Assembly (NCBI RefSeq): GCF_042429235.1
Contig: NZ_JBHMBA010000002.1
Reading direction: 5' to 3' (one strand)
Origin: Arthrobacter_B citreus
GTDB taxonomy: Bacteria; Actinomycetota; Actinomycetes; Actinomycetales; Micrococcaceae
Length of the DNA stretch: 64,000 nucleotides
Position numbers and translations under genes: made by a program. The notes under the pieces were generated by a model. It searched no databases and was not told the DNA's origin. It saw only the letters and a program-made list of their open reading frames with translations. Positions 41,176 through 49,799 of the stretch are shown here, piece after piece (within the stretch, counting starts at the first letter, position 1; every line of letters begins with the position of its first letter).

Positions 41176-42783
41176 GTGCTGGCCTCCGAACTGGTCGTAA
41201 TCCTGGCGGCCGCCGTACTCCTCTGCACCCTGGCCGCCCGGCGAACGGGGCTGCCGGCGCCGGTGCTGCTGCTGGTCTGCGGTATTGCGCTGGGCTTCAT
41301 TCCGGCACTGGCGCAGGTGGAACTGCCGCCCGAAGCCGTGCTCTTCCTCTTCCTGCCGGCCCTGCTGTTCCGGGAAAGCATCACCACTTCGCTGCGCGAG
41401 ATCCGCAGCAACCAGCGCGGCATCGTCCTGATGGGAACCGCCCTGGTGGTGGCCACGGCGTGGGGCGTCGCCGTCGCCGCCCATGCGCTTGGCCTGCCCT
41501 GGGGGCCGGCATGGGTCCTGGGGGCGGCTATTGCACCCACGGATGCCACCGCCGTCGGCGCCCTGGCCAGTGTCCTTCCCCACCGCTACGTCACGCTGCT
41601 GCGCGCGGAAAGCCTGATCAATGACGGAACCGCGCTGGTCATTTACGGGGTGGCGGTCGGGATCACCGCCGGCACGGAACAACTGAGCACCCTCGATGTC
41701 TCCGGGCTGTTCCTGCTGGCCTATGCGGGCGGCATCGCCGCCGGTTTGCTGACCACCTGGGTCAGCTTCCGAGTCAGGCGAAGGGTGCAGGATCCCCTGC
41801 TGGGCAACGTGGTGACCATCCTGACCCCTTTTACCGCTTTTGTCCTGGCGGAAGTCATCAACGCTTCGGGGGTGCTCGCCGTCGTCGTGGTGGGTCTGGC
41901 CATGAGCCAGGCCGGGCCACGGATTATCCGTGCCGACACCCGTCAGCAGGGGCAGGCGTTCTGGTCCCTGACCACGTTCCTCCTTAACGGAGCCCTGTTT
42001 GTGCTGGTCGGCCTGGAGCTGCCGCGTGCCGTCAGCGAGCTGCCCGGCCGGCTGCTGGCACAGGGCCTGATTTTGGTTGCGGTGGTCACCGCGGTGATTG
42101 TCGCCGTCCGGCTGCTGTACCTGTTTGTCGATGCCTACGTGTTCCGGCTGCTGGACCGGCGAGAACGCCAACAGAAACGGCCCGTCAACAACCGAACCCG
42201 GGTGGTCAGCGGGATGGCGGGGTTCCGCGGAGCAGTATCGCTGGCCGCGGCCCTGGCAACCCCGCAGAACACAGCATCAGGTGCTCCCTTTCCCTATCGG
42301 GACCTGATCATTTTTGTGGCCACCGGCGTCATCATTCTGACGCTGGTGATCCAGGCGCCGCTGCTGCCGGTGATTGCACGCTGGGCCAGAATGCCGCTGG
42401 ATGCGGCCCGGCGGAAGGAAGAGGAGCAACTGGCTGAAACCTCAGCCGTCCAAAATGCGCTGGAGGCGCTGCCGCAGGTGGCCGCTGAGCTCGGCACCGA
42501 TGCTGTTGTCATCGACGAGGTCCGCGCCGAGTATGAACGGCGCCTGGCCACACTCAATGCATTGCAGAGCGACGGGCAGGGGAACGACGACGGCGCCCGC
42601 CACCTTGCGCGCGCCGCCCAGTACCGGGCCCTGGGCCTGGAACTCGTGGCACTGAAACGGAACACCGTCATCCGGCTGCGGGACGACCGGCAAATCGATG
42701 ACGCCGTCCTGCTGCGGGTGCAGGCGACACTGGATGCGGAGGAACTCCGGCTTGCCTCCCGCCGCAACCCCGGCGACGAGTGA
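41176..42783 (+). CDS. Na+/H+ antiporter, CPA1 family
   Basis: A CPA1-type monovalent cation/proton antiporter with about 12 membrane helices. Visible are LFLFLPALLFRESI (helix near residue 60), the ion-site segment AIAPTDATAVGALASV and RAESLINDGTALVIYG with the conserved Asp, and FRGAVSLAAALATP. A cytoplasmic tail of about 130 residues follows, rich in charged helices (QVAAELGTDAVVIDEVRAEYERR). The frame is open from GTG 41080, but the first 32 residues (MDELPRQPSRSIRDASTVGR) are not family-like, and GTG 41176 starts just before the first helix, giving 535 residues. Role: pH and sodium homeostasis. Confidence 0.9.
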   Translation: MLASELVVILAAAVLLCTLAARRTGLPAPVLLLVCGIALGFIPALAQVELPPEAVLFLFLPALLFRESITTSLREIRSNQRGIVLMGTALVVATAWGVAVAAHALGLPWGPAWVLGAAIAPTDATAVGALASVLPHRYVTLLRAESLINDGTALVIYGVAVGITAGTEQLSTLDVSGLFLLAYAGGIAAGLLTTWVSFRVRRRVQDPLLGNVVTILTPFTAFVLAEVINASGVLAVVVVGLAMSQAGPRIIRADTRQQGQAFWSLTTFLLNGALFVLVGLELPRAVSELPGRLLAQGLILVAVVTAVIVAVRLLYLFVDAYVFRLLDRRERQQKRPVNNRTRVVSGMAGFRGAVSLAAALATPQNTASGAPFPYRDLIIFVATGVIILTLVIQAPLLPVIARWARMPLDAARRKEEEQLAETSAVQNALEALPQVAAELGTDAVVIDEVRAEYERRLATLNALQSDGQGNDDGARHLARAAQYRALGLELVALKRNTVIRLRDDRQIDDAVLLRVQATLDAEELRLASRRNPGDE

Positions 42784-43009
42784 GCCGGAACGACACCTGG
42801 TCAGTCAGGTCGAGGCGGGCAAACTGCAGGGTCAGAGCCGCCTCCGGCACCAGCCAAAAGATGAGTACGCTTCCCCCCCCGAGGGGGCAAATTTCAGGCC
42901 GCGGGGGTTGAGACTGAGGCAGGCGCGCCGTCAGCGACGGCGGACGCGGACCGCCTTGATGCAGGAACGCACAAACAGAAACTGTGAAGGCATGCCATGA
43001 GGGTACGCG

Positions 43010-43222
43010 TTATTCCTGCCCGGCGGGAGGGCCGCCGCTTCCTTTGCTTCGATCCCCGCTCATGAGTCCAAGCACGAGTAATGCGGTTCCGACGGCAATA
43101 GAAGTTAGTCCCAGAAAAAGAACCTCGTCCCGTACGATCCTGAAGAACCCCCAGCCCAGGCACCAGCCGGCCGCAACACCCAGGAGGCCGCGCAAGGGCT
43201 TCGCCAGCACAATCCGTTTCAC
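43010..43222 (-). CDS. Small two-helix membrane protein
   Basis: A 70-residue protein with two hydrophobic segments (about 10-26 and 33-54, VLFLGLTSIAVGTALLVLGLM) and a hydrophilic Gly/Pro-rich tail. GTG start with GGGAG 7 nt upstream. No family is recognised. It stands between the antiporter and the broken acetyltransferase. Confidence 0.65.
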   Translation of the reverse strand: MKRIVLAKPLRGLLGVAAGWCLGWGFFRIVRDEVLFLGLTSIAVGTALLVLGLMSGDRSKGSGGPPAGQE

Positions 43223-43276
43223 GGGCTAACTCCCATCTTTAACTGTTTGTCGAAAGACTGTGCTGCCGCGGCTGGT

Positions 43277-44027
43277 TTAGGCGGCATTGAGCAGCACGGT
43301 CGTTTGTGATCCTGCGTGTTGGAATCCTGCACTAAGCGCGGTTCGGATGGACGCGGTGTTGTCGGTTCTGGCACGCCACTGCGGAATCAAACCGGATTTG
43401 GCCGCGTGATTCACGGCAACAGTAACAGCGGTAGCCGCATGTCCCTGCCCCCCCCTGGTTCGGAGCCGTGAGGACACCCATGTGGGCCAGGCGGTCCTCC
43501 CATATGTCGTAACCGGATCCGGCCAGCGGGCGGGGGTCAGGGCTTTCGTTGCCGAGCAGCACAAACGTATTTGCCATCTCACTCAGGCCCGCTTCGGCCC
43601 GGTCTCCCCGGGAGCAGGCGTGCTCCAGAGCAAGTGCGTGTTCCGAAGCACGGCTAACGTTTGTGAACTCGGGCTCCGGGACCCACGGCACTGAGTCCCG
43701 GAAATACAGCCCGGCTTCCCCCAGCGGCCGGCCTCCATGCGGGGAGCTGATTTCCAACAGCTTTGCATGACGTGCCAGTTCCCGGTCCGTGAGGCCGTGG
43801 GCCGCCGTTATGGCCCACTCGGGCCCCACCAGAATCCCGACTCCGAACAACGAAACAAACATGAGAACTGAACTGTCATTTTTCTCTCGATAAATCCGTG
43901 TGCCCCTCCCAGCCAAGGATTCCGGCGGAACACCGAGAATGCGCGCCCAAGCAGCCTGAACGCTCAGGACAGTATCGGGATGCAGGGTGTTATCAGGAGG
44001 GAAGACAGGGTCGGGGTTCTGCTTCAT
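43277..44027 (-). pseudogene. GNAT-like acetyltransferase, frameshifted in a G8 tract
   Basis: From ATG 44027 the frame reads a GNAT-like protein (VLSVQAAWARILGVP, NTFVLLGNESPDPRPLAGS, YDIWEDRLAHMGVLTAPNQGG). At a run of eight G (minus strand, 43448-43455) the frame goes off into Cys/Arg-rich sequence; in the other frame the expected acetyl-CoA loop and C-terminus follow: QGHAATAVTVAVNHA, NTASIRTALSAGFQ, stop at 43277. Seven G instead of eight would restore one frame of about 249 residues. TAGAGT ends 6 nt before the ATG. Sequencing error, phase variation or true null cannot be separated here. Confidence 0.85.
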
Positions 44028-44033
44028 GTACGG

Positions 44034-44039
44034 ACTCTA
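44034..44039 (-). promoter_or_regulatory. Probable -10 element of a leaderless promoter
   Basis: TAGAGT on the minus strand, 6 nt before the ATG at 44027. Confidence 0.4.
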
Positions 44040-44090
44040 TCGGGGCGAGCTGGTCAGGGTCGCTGGATGCCCAGGTACTCACCGGCCCAG

Positions 44091-45026
44091 CTACCGCCGC
44101 AGCCGGACCCTTACGGAGACCGCGGCACAGACGATCACCGCAGCTCCGCCCAGCACCGTGGGCCAGGTGAGCTGCTCGCCGATAAGCAGGGCAGCCCAGC
44201 AAATGGTCAGCACCGGCTGGACCAGCTGAATCTGGCTGACCTGGGCCATCGGGCCGATGGCCAGTCCCCGGTACCAGGCAAAGAACCCGAGGAACATGCT
44301 GACCACACCGAGATAGGCGAGCGCCATCCACTCGCCTGCTGAGCCCGACGGCGGCTGCCTCACAACCGCAACTCCGGTCAGCACCAGCATGAGCGGTGCT
44401 GCGAGGACGAGCGCCCACGACACGGTTTGCCAGGCTCCGAGTTCCCGCGCCAGCAAACCACCCTCGGCGTAACCGACGGCGGCTACCGCCACGGCGCCGA
44501 AGAGCAGCAGGTCGGACCAGTGGAGGCCGCCCAGTCCCCCGCCGTGGAGGGCAGCAAAGACCACCACCGCGGCTGCGCCGGCACCGGCCATGATCCAAAA
44601 GAACAGCGGCGGACGTTCATGCCCCCGCAGGACGGCGGCCACAGCTGTGGCCGCAGGCAGCAGACCGATGACGACGGCGCCGTGGCTGGCCGGAGCAGTT
44701 GTCAGCGCAAAGGATGTCAACAGCGGAAATCCAAGGACGACGCCGCCGGCCACCAGCGCCAGGCGCGCCCACTGCCGCCGCTGCGGAAAATGCTGCCTGG
44801 TCAAAGCCAGGGCTGCCGCTGCCAGGAGCGCGGCAATAACGGCTCGGGCGGAACCTATGAAGAGCGGAGAGAGTCCGCCGTCCTGAACCGCAATCCGGGT
44901 CACCGGCAGGGTCAGGGAAAACGCCGCAACGCCCAGCAGACCCCACCCCAGCCCGGCCTTCAAACCGGCGCCGGAAGTGGATAGCGGTGGTGCCAGTCGA
45001 AGAGTAGCGCTACTATGCTGTGTCAT
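44091..45026 (-). CDS. EamA/DMT family transporter
   Basis: A 311-residue protein with ten hydrophobic helices in two EamA repeats (GLLGVAAFSLTLPVTRIAV, LTSFALTTAPASHGAVVIGLLPA; second repeat from about 165, EWMALAYLGVVSMFLGFFAWYRGL). Drug/metabolite transporters of this group export amino acids or other small metabolites. It is divergent from a MocR-type regulator, and the two annotated start codons share two bases. The regulator commonly controls the adjacent transporter in such pairs. Confidence 0.9.
   Translation of the reverse strand: MTQHSSATLRLAPPLSTSGAGLKAGLGWGLLGVAAFSLTLPVTRIAVQDGGLSPLFIGSARAVIAALLAAAALALTRQHFPQRRQWARLALVAGGVVLGFPLLTSFALTTAPASHGAVVIGLLPAATAVAAVLRGHERPPLFFWIMAGAGAAAVVVFAALHGGGLGGLHWSDLLLFGAVAVAAVGYAEGGLLARELGAWQTVSWALVLAAPLMLVLTGVAVVRQPPSGSAGEWMALAYLGVVSMFLGFFAWYRGLAIGPMAQVSQIQLVQPVLTICWAALLIGEQLTWPTVLGGAAVIVCAAVSVRVRLRR
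45003..45014. promoter_or_regulatory. 12-bp perfect palindrome at the MocR/EamA start region
   Basis: AGTAGCGCTACT lies inside the first codons of the EamA gene and overlaps the likely -10 (TACTAT, 45011-45016) of the MocR gene. A candidate regulator site. Confidence 0.5.
45011..45016 (+). promoter_or_regulatory. Probable -10 element of a leaderless promoter
   Basis: TACTAT ends 8 nt before the MocR ATG at 45025; no ribosome-binding site intervenes. Confidence 0.45.
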
Positions 45027-46446
45027 GTCTCACGATAGCAGCAGCGTACGCATCGTCACAGGCCTGCGTGCCTGGATTTCGACGGCGGCGCCGGGAACCC
45101 GGATCCCCTCCACCCGTGAGCTGGTGGCCCAGTACGCCGCCAGTCCGGTGACCGTGCAGAAGGCCCTGCGGACACTGAGCGCGCAGGGGGTCATCGAAAG
45201 CCGCCCGGGCGTGGGCACCTTTGTCCGCGCCACCCGGACAGCGCGCGCCCACGACTACGGATGGCAGACCGCGGCACTTGGCTCTCCCCAGGCCCGTTTG
45301 CCTCAGTTATCCGCCGCCCTCCGGACCGCACCCCATGACGTCATTGCCCTGCACTCCGGGTATCCCGACCGGGAGCTGCTGCCCGAGCGGCTCGTCCGGG
45401 CAGCCTTCACGCGGGCGGCGCGCACCAGCGCCGCACTGAGCCGTTCCCCCGCAGCTGGTTTGCCCGAATTGCAGGCATGGTTCGCCGCTGAGCTCGAAGC
45501 CGCGGCCCCGGCCGGTTCCGCTCCCCCGGTGGCGGCCGACGTCGTCGTCCTCCCCGGCAGCCAGAGCGGACTCAGCACCGCTTTCCGGGCACTGGTGGGT
45601 GCCGGCCGGCCGCTGCTGATGGAATCGCCCACGTATTGGGGTGCCATCCTCGCTGCGGAGCAGGCCGGGGTGGAGGTCGTTCCGATCCCGAGCGGTGTCA
45701 GCGGTCCCGATCCCGACGACCTGGTGCGCGCCTTCGAGCAGACCGGCGCCCGCGCTTTTTACGCCCAGCCCACTTTTGCCAACCCCACCGGCATCCAGTG
45801 GGCGTCGGATCTTTCGGCTGAGGTGCTCAACGTCGTGCGCCGGTTCGGTGCATTCCTCATCGAGGACGACTGGGCCCACGATTTCGGCATCACCGCGGAC
45901 CCGGCTCCCTTGGCGGCGCGGGACGACGGCGGACACGTGGTCTACCTCCGGTCATTGACCAAGAGCGTGTCTCCGGCGGTACGGGTTGCCGGAATTGTGG
46001 CCCGGGGACCGGCCCGGCAGCGTATCCTTGCCGACACCCAGGCGCAGTCCATGTACGTCAGCCCAATTCTGCAGGCGGTGGCGCTCGACGTCGTGACCCA
46101 GCCCGCGTGGAGAACCCACCTGCGCGGACTGCGACGGCAGCTGGCTGACCGCCGCGATCTGCTGGCGGCGTCGCTGCGCGAGCATGTGCCCGGGGCTGAG
46201 CTGCCGGTCCTGCCGCGCGGAGGGCTGAACCTGTGGCTGCGGCTGCCCGACGGCACCGACCTGCCTCGGCTCGTGAGGGACTGTGAGAGCGGCGGCGTCG
46301 TCGTCGGCACCGGAAACGAGTGGTTCCCGGCCGAACCCACGGGACCGCACCTCAGACTGAACTATTCCGGGCAGAATCCGGGCGCCTTCCCGGAAGGAGC
46401 CCGGATTATCGGCAGCGCCCTGGCACGGCAGCAGGGGAAGCCCTAG
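45025..46446 (+). CDS. MocR-type transcriptional regulator (GntR HTH + aminotransferase fold)
   Basis: A 473-residue protein from ATG 45025. The N-terminal winged helix (about 10-70: AAPGTRIPSTRELVAQYAAS, TVQKALRTLSAQGVIESRPG) is GntR-like; the rest is a fold-type I PLP domain with FYAQPTFANPTGI, DDWAHDF (Asp for the pyridine nitrogen) and the Schiff-base Lys in RSLTKSVSPAVR. MocR proteins are PLP- or amine-responsive regulators. It is divergent from the EamA exporter, its probable target. The frame is open from 44977 but the upstream part would overlap the EamA gene. Confidence 0.93.
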   Translation: MSHDSSSVRIVTGLRAWISTAAPGTRIPSTRELVAQYAASPVTVQKALRTLSAQGVIESRPGVGTFVRATRTARAHDYGWQTAALGSPQARLPQLSAALRTAPHDVIALHSGYPDRELLPERLVRAAFTRAARTSAALSRSPAAGLPELQAWFAAELEAAAPAGSAPPVAADVVVLPGSQSGLSTAFRALVGAGRPLLMESPTYWGAILAAEQAGVEVVPIPSGVSGPDPDDLVRAFEQTGARAFYAQPTFANPTGIQWASDLSAEVLNVVRRFGAFLIEDDWAHDFGITADPAPLAARDDGGHVVYLRSLTKSVSPAVRVAGIVARGPARQRILADTQAQSMYVSPILQAVALDVVTQPAWRTHLRGLRRQLADRRDLLAASLREHVPGAELPVLPRGGLNLWLRLPDGTDLPRLVRDCESGGVVVGTGNEWFPAEPTGPHLRLNYSGQNPGAFPEGARIIGSALARQQGKP

Positions 46447-46790
46447 CCGCTGCGGCGGGATGCGTCGGGATCGTCAGGTGCTTCCCGCCGGCGCTCCATC
46501 AGCAGTTCCTTTGTCCTGACCAAGCGCAGGGCCGTGACCAGCACCAGACCGCCGACCATATTGAAGAGCAGCGTGTAGGCGAACCACACGAACCACTCGA
46601 GGTATGTGATCCCGGCACCGGACTGGACTGCGCCGAAGATGAGCAGCGAATCCAGGATCGAGTGGAACAGCTGGAGCCCGGCCAGAAGGAAGCCGCCAAT
46701 GACCGTGGCGACAATCTTGGCCGGGTCCGACGACGTGCCCTGCTGCGCGTCGGGGTCCTTTCCGCGCTTTCTGACACCCGGGACGACCAT
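46443..46790 (-). pseudogene. Formate/nitrite transporter (FNT) family remnant, C-terminal part only
   Basis: About 90 residues match the last helices of an FNT-family channel: SDPAKIVATVIGGFLLAGLQ, LFHSILDSLLIFGAV, then WFVWFAYTLLFNMVGGLVLV and the ALRLVRTKELL tail. Family members are about 270-300 residues, so roughly two thirds, including start and pore-forming first helices, are absent. The ATG at 46790 is only the first in frame. The truncated end abuts the truncated MFS gene, so one deletion probably removed both 5' ends. It overlaps the MocR stop by 4 bp. Confidence 0.75.
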
Positions 46791-47646
46791 GCTGCGGGCG
46801 ATGGCGGCGCGGCAGGCCCTGATCCAACTGACGGCCGCTGCCGGGCCGGCGGCCGGAGGCGTCGTCGTTACCTGGCTGACGCTGGGCGGCAGCGCTGCAG
46901 CGGCTGCGGTTGGCTACTTATTCATGTTCGCGGTGCTCCTGTCGCTGCGCGGTGCTGCGACCGCCGCAACCGGTGGGAGCGGCGCAGCCGCAGCGGGGAC
47001 CGCTCCGGCTCACGTGCCCGCCACTGCGCCACGCCGGTCCATCCTGCGGGAAGCGGCCGACGGGCTGCGGCTGGCCTGGTCCCTGCCGCCGGTGCGCGCC
47101 GTCCTTGGCCTGCTGGCCGCAGTGTCCGGCCTGGTGCTGCCGCTGACCACGCTGCTCGTTCCGCTGCTGGCGCGGCACCGGGGCTGGGAGGCTGCGGCGG
47201 CAGGCCTGGTGTCGGGTGGCTACGCGGTGGGAATGGCCGTGGTGGTCCTCATCATTGTGGCGCGCGGCCAGCGGGCGTTCGCATGGTTTCCACCGGTGGC
47301 CGGTCTGGTGCTCTGCGGCTGCGCCATGGTGGCCATGGCTTGGAGTCCCGCACCATGGCTGTGCGCCGCCCTCGCCGTCGTCGCCGGACTGGGGACCGGG
47401 GTCTTCAGCGCCAAAGCGGCGCCGCTGCTGCTGCTTCTGGTGCCCGAATCCCACTTGGGCCGCGTCCAGTCCGTGGCGCTGCTGGCCCAAATGGTGCCGC
47501 TGCTTATCGCCAACAACGTGCTCGGCTGGATGAGCGACATTTTCGGGCCGGCCGCTGTGATTGCCGGCTGCGGGACCGCGGCGGCGCTGATCGCCGGGCT
47601 GAGCATGAGCCGGCCGGCGCTCCGCGGACTGGGCCGCCGCCACTAG
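46789..47646 (+). pseudogene. MFS transporter remnant lacking its N-terminal helices
   Basis: The frame from ATG 46789 (285 residues) begins in what is normally helix 4 to 5 of an MFS protein (ARQALIQLTAAAGPAAGGVVV) and contains about eight or nine helices to the C-terminus, including a mid-loop (RRSILREAADGLRLAWSLP) and GLGTGVFSAKAAPLLLLLVPE. The first three or so helices, with the usual motif A, are missing. An open extension to 46606 runs through the FNT remnant in antisense and is not transporter-like. It is probably not a working transporter. Confidence 0.72.
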
Positions 47647-47649
47647 ACT
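47644..47649 (+). promoter_or_regulatory. Probable -10 element of a leaderless promoter
   Basis: TAGACT ends 7 nt before the ATG at 47657; it overlaps the stop codon of the MFS remnant. Confidence 0.5.
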
Positions 47650-47656
47650 TTCAGGC

Positions 47657-48910
47657 ATGGCACTAACGACGGCGGAGCCCGGCACCCGCTCCCGCAGCAC
47701 GGCTCTATGGTTCCTCCTCGGCCTTCCCGCAGCCCTGGTCCTGGTGGTGTTCGGGGCGCAGATCCACGGCCTGGACTTCACCGTCTACCGCGAGGGCGCA
47801 CTGGCCTTCCTGGGCCGCAGCGAACACCAGTTGTATGACCCGAGCCTGGTCCAAACCGATACCCGCGGGCTGCCGTTCACCTATCCGCCGTTCGCCGCAC
47901 TGCTGCTGACGCCGTTCGCGTTCATGCCCGAAACCTTGGGGCTGGTCCTGCTGACGGCGACCTCGTGTCTGTGCCTGGTCCTGACCGCACTCCTGGCCGC
48001 CCGCTATCTCCATATCAACAACGTTCTTCCGGAACGGTTCCGGTCAGCCCCCGGCGGCAGCGCCGGGGTTATCGTGCTGGCCACCCTGCTGATCGGCGTG
48101 CTCGGTCCGTGGCGTGAGGGCCTCGGCTTTGGACAGATCAATCCGATGCTGATGCTGTTGATCGTGGCGGACCTGATCCGGCCGGCGGGCCGGGTGCCGC
48201 GCGGAATCCTGATTGGGCTCGCCGCCGGAATCAAGCTCACTCCCCTGGCCTTCGGGCTGATCTTCCTGGTCCGCCGCGACTGGCGCGCCATCCTCACGAT
48301 GGGCCTCACCTTTGCGGCCACCGTGGCAGCGGGTTGGCTCGCGGCCCCGGAGCAGTCGCGGCTTTTCTGGTTCGAGTCGTTCTTCGATTCCACCCGGGTG
48401 GGTGACACCACTGACATGTACAACGTGTCGCTGAACTCGATGATCGCGCATCTGGGCACACCCGAGTCGCTGCAGCGGCCCCTGTGGCTGCTGGCCTCGG
48501 CCGCCGTCGTCGTTCTCGGGTATCTCGCGATCCGGCGCTCGGACGAGCGCGGTGACCTGGTGGCCGCCATCAGCGCCAACGCTGTGGTGATGCTGGCCAT
48601 GTCGCCGATCTCCTGGTTCCACCACTGGGTGTGGATCGCGCTGGTGCTGCCCGCGCTGTGGGTTGCGGTGCGACGGCGGCGTGCCGGGGTGCGCGCCGCG
48701 GGCACCGTCCTGCTGGTGGCAATGGTGCCGGTGTTTATGCTGTCCTCGATCACTGTCACGATGATGCTGACCGGAACCGTGAGCGGGCAGGGGCCGGTGG
48801 CCCTGGAACTGTTCACCAGTCTGGGGGTGATCCTGCCTGTGGCGGCGCTGGCGTTCTGGGCGACCGCGCCGGTAAGCGGCAGGAGCCGGACCATCCGGGG
48901 TCCGCAATGA
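47657..48910 (+). CDS. GT87/DUF2029 family polyprenol-phosphate-mannose-type glycosyltransferase
   Basis: A 417-residue integral membrane protein with about ten helices. The first extracytoplasmic loop carries the family signature: GLDFTVYREGALAFLGRSEHQLYD (with the catalytic Asp), then LPFTYPPFAALLLTP. The GT-C fold continues with GLGFGQINPMLMLLIVADL and ISWFHHWVWIALVLPALW. GT87 members add alpha-1,2-mannose from a polyprenol donor to cell-envelope glycolipids or lipoglycans in actinobacteria. TAGACT ends 7 nt before the ATG. ATGA overlaps the next gene. Confidence 0.92.
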   Translation: MALTTAEPGTRSRSTALWFLLGLPAALVLVVFGAQIHGLDFTVYREGALAFLGRSEHQLYDPSLVQTDTRGLPFTYPPFAALLLTPFAFMPETLGLVLLTATSCLCLVLTALLAARYLHINNVLPERFRSAPGGSAGVIVLATLLIGVLGPWREGLGFGQINPMLMLLIVADLIRPAGRVPRGILIGLAAGIKLTPLAFGLIFLVRRDWRAILTMGLTFAATVAAGWLAAPEQSRLFWFESFFDSTRVGDTTDMYNVSLNSMIAHLGTPESLQRPLWLLASAAVVVLGYLAIRRSDERGDLVAAISANAVVMLAMSPISWFHHWVWIALVLPALWVAVRRRRAGVRAAGTVLLVAMVPVFMLSSITVTMMLTGTVSGQGPVALELFTSLGVILPVAALAFWATAPVSGRSRTIRGPQ

Positions 48911-49323
48911 AACCCCGAACGTTTCCTTTCTCGCCGCGTTCCGCCACCTCGCTCGCGGTCGGCGACCTGATCCCCGTGCAGGGTGCCTCGGGCAAGTGGG
49001 CATGCCTGCAGGTCCTGGAACTGGAGCCCCGGGTGCGCGCCACTTTCATCGCTGCGTTGCTTCCGTGGCGAGGTGATTCATCGCCCAGTCCTGACGAGGT
49101 GGCCGGCATCGTTCCCCTGCGCCGCGCACTGACACGGATAGACATCTTCACCCAGGGTGGCTTACAGGTGACCGGGAACGTTGCCCCCAGCGACAGCGGA
49201 CAGGAACGGTGGCACGGCCCATCCTACGTCGGCAAGACGACGCGCGTCTGGGGTTGGAAGCGGACCATCCTCGCCGCCCAGGAAATGGCGGACGATGGAC
49301 TGTCCGCACAGGACCCGGCCTAG
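48907..49323 (+). CDS. Hypothetical protein translationally coupled to the GT87 gene
   Basis: A 138-residue protein whose ATG overlaps the GT87 stop (ATGA). N-terminal part reads SLAVGDLIPVQGASGKWACLQVLELEP, a small beta-rich layout that loosely recalls Imm26-like immunity proteins, followed by WHGPSYVGKTTRVWGWKRT. The resemblance is weak and no function is proposed. Its 3' end overlaps the convergent marR gene by 4 bp. Confidence 0.7.
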   Translation: MKPRTFPFSPRSATSLAVGDLIPVQGASGKWACLQVLELEPRVRATFIAALLPWRGDSSPSPDEVAGIVPLRRALTRIDIFTQGGLQVTGNVAPSDSGQERWHGPSYVGKTTRVWGWKRTILAAQEMADDGLSAQDPA

Positions 49324-49799
49324 TCCAGGACCTCTGCAACATGCCGGAGCCAACGGGCGACGACGGCGAGTTCTTGGGCACTGAACCCCTCGGTGATCTT
49401 TCCATTTAGCTCGCCCAGAGCGGACTGTACGACGACGAGCGCCGTCTTCCCATCAGCGGTCAGGTTCACCCGGATGGTCCGGCGGTCCGCCGGATCCGGT
49501 GCCCGGGTGATGAGTCCGGACTTCTCGAGCCGGGACAGCAGCCCGCTGAGCCCCGCAGGTGAGGCGTCCACAGCTTCGGCCACCTCTCCCGTGCTCGCGC
49601 CGGGACGGGTTGCCAGATACAGCAGCACCCCGGATGCTGCCGCGCTGAGACCGCGGTCCTCGCCCCGGCGCCCGATCCACCGCCGCAGCCGCCGCTCGGC
49701 CGTCAGGGTCAGGAAGATCAGCCGCGGCGGACGCCGGATGATGCTGTCCGCCGCCCCAGAGCCGCCGCCGCCGGTCCCAGCGTCGCCACCCTGCTTCAC
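49320..49799 (-). CDS. MarR family transcriptional regulator
   Basis: A 159-residue protein from GTG 49799, which overlaps the hydrolase stop as GTGA; a longer open frame to 49991 is an antisense-like run through the hydrolase gene and is excluded. The winged helix is at about 45-115: GVLLYLATRPGASTGEVAEAV, ASPAGLSGLLSRLEKSGLITR, wing DPADRRTIRVNLT. Operon partner is the alpha/beta hydrolase upstream. The palindrome TTCGCATGCGAA at the hydrolase start is its likely operator, giving autoregulation of both genes. Confidence 0.9.
   Translation of the reverse strand: MKQGGDAGTGGGGSGAADSIIRRPPRLIFLTLTAERRLRRWIGRRGEDRGLSAAASGVLLYLATRPGASTGEVAEAVDASPAGLSGLLSRLEKSGLITRAPDPADRRTIRVNLTADGKTALVVVQSALGELNGKITEGFSAQELAVVARWLRHVAEVLD

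Noticed and set aside
42784..43009. Small frames (for example 42894-43163, minus) between antiporter and membrane protein
   Set aside because: No ribosome-binding site or protein-like pattern; overlaps the supported 70-residue gene.
46606..46788. N-terminal extension of the MFS remnant
   Set aside because: It is antisense to the FNT remnant and has no membrane-helix pattern.
48631..48906. N-terminal extension of the 138-residue protein
   Set aside because: It lies in another frame of the GT87 gene; ATG 48907 overlaps the GT87 stop in the usual ATGA manner.
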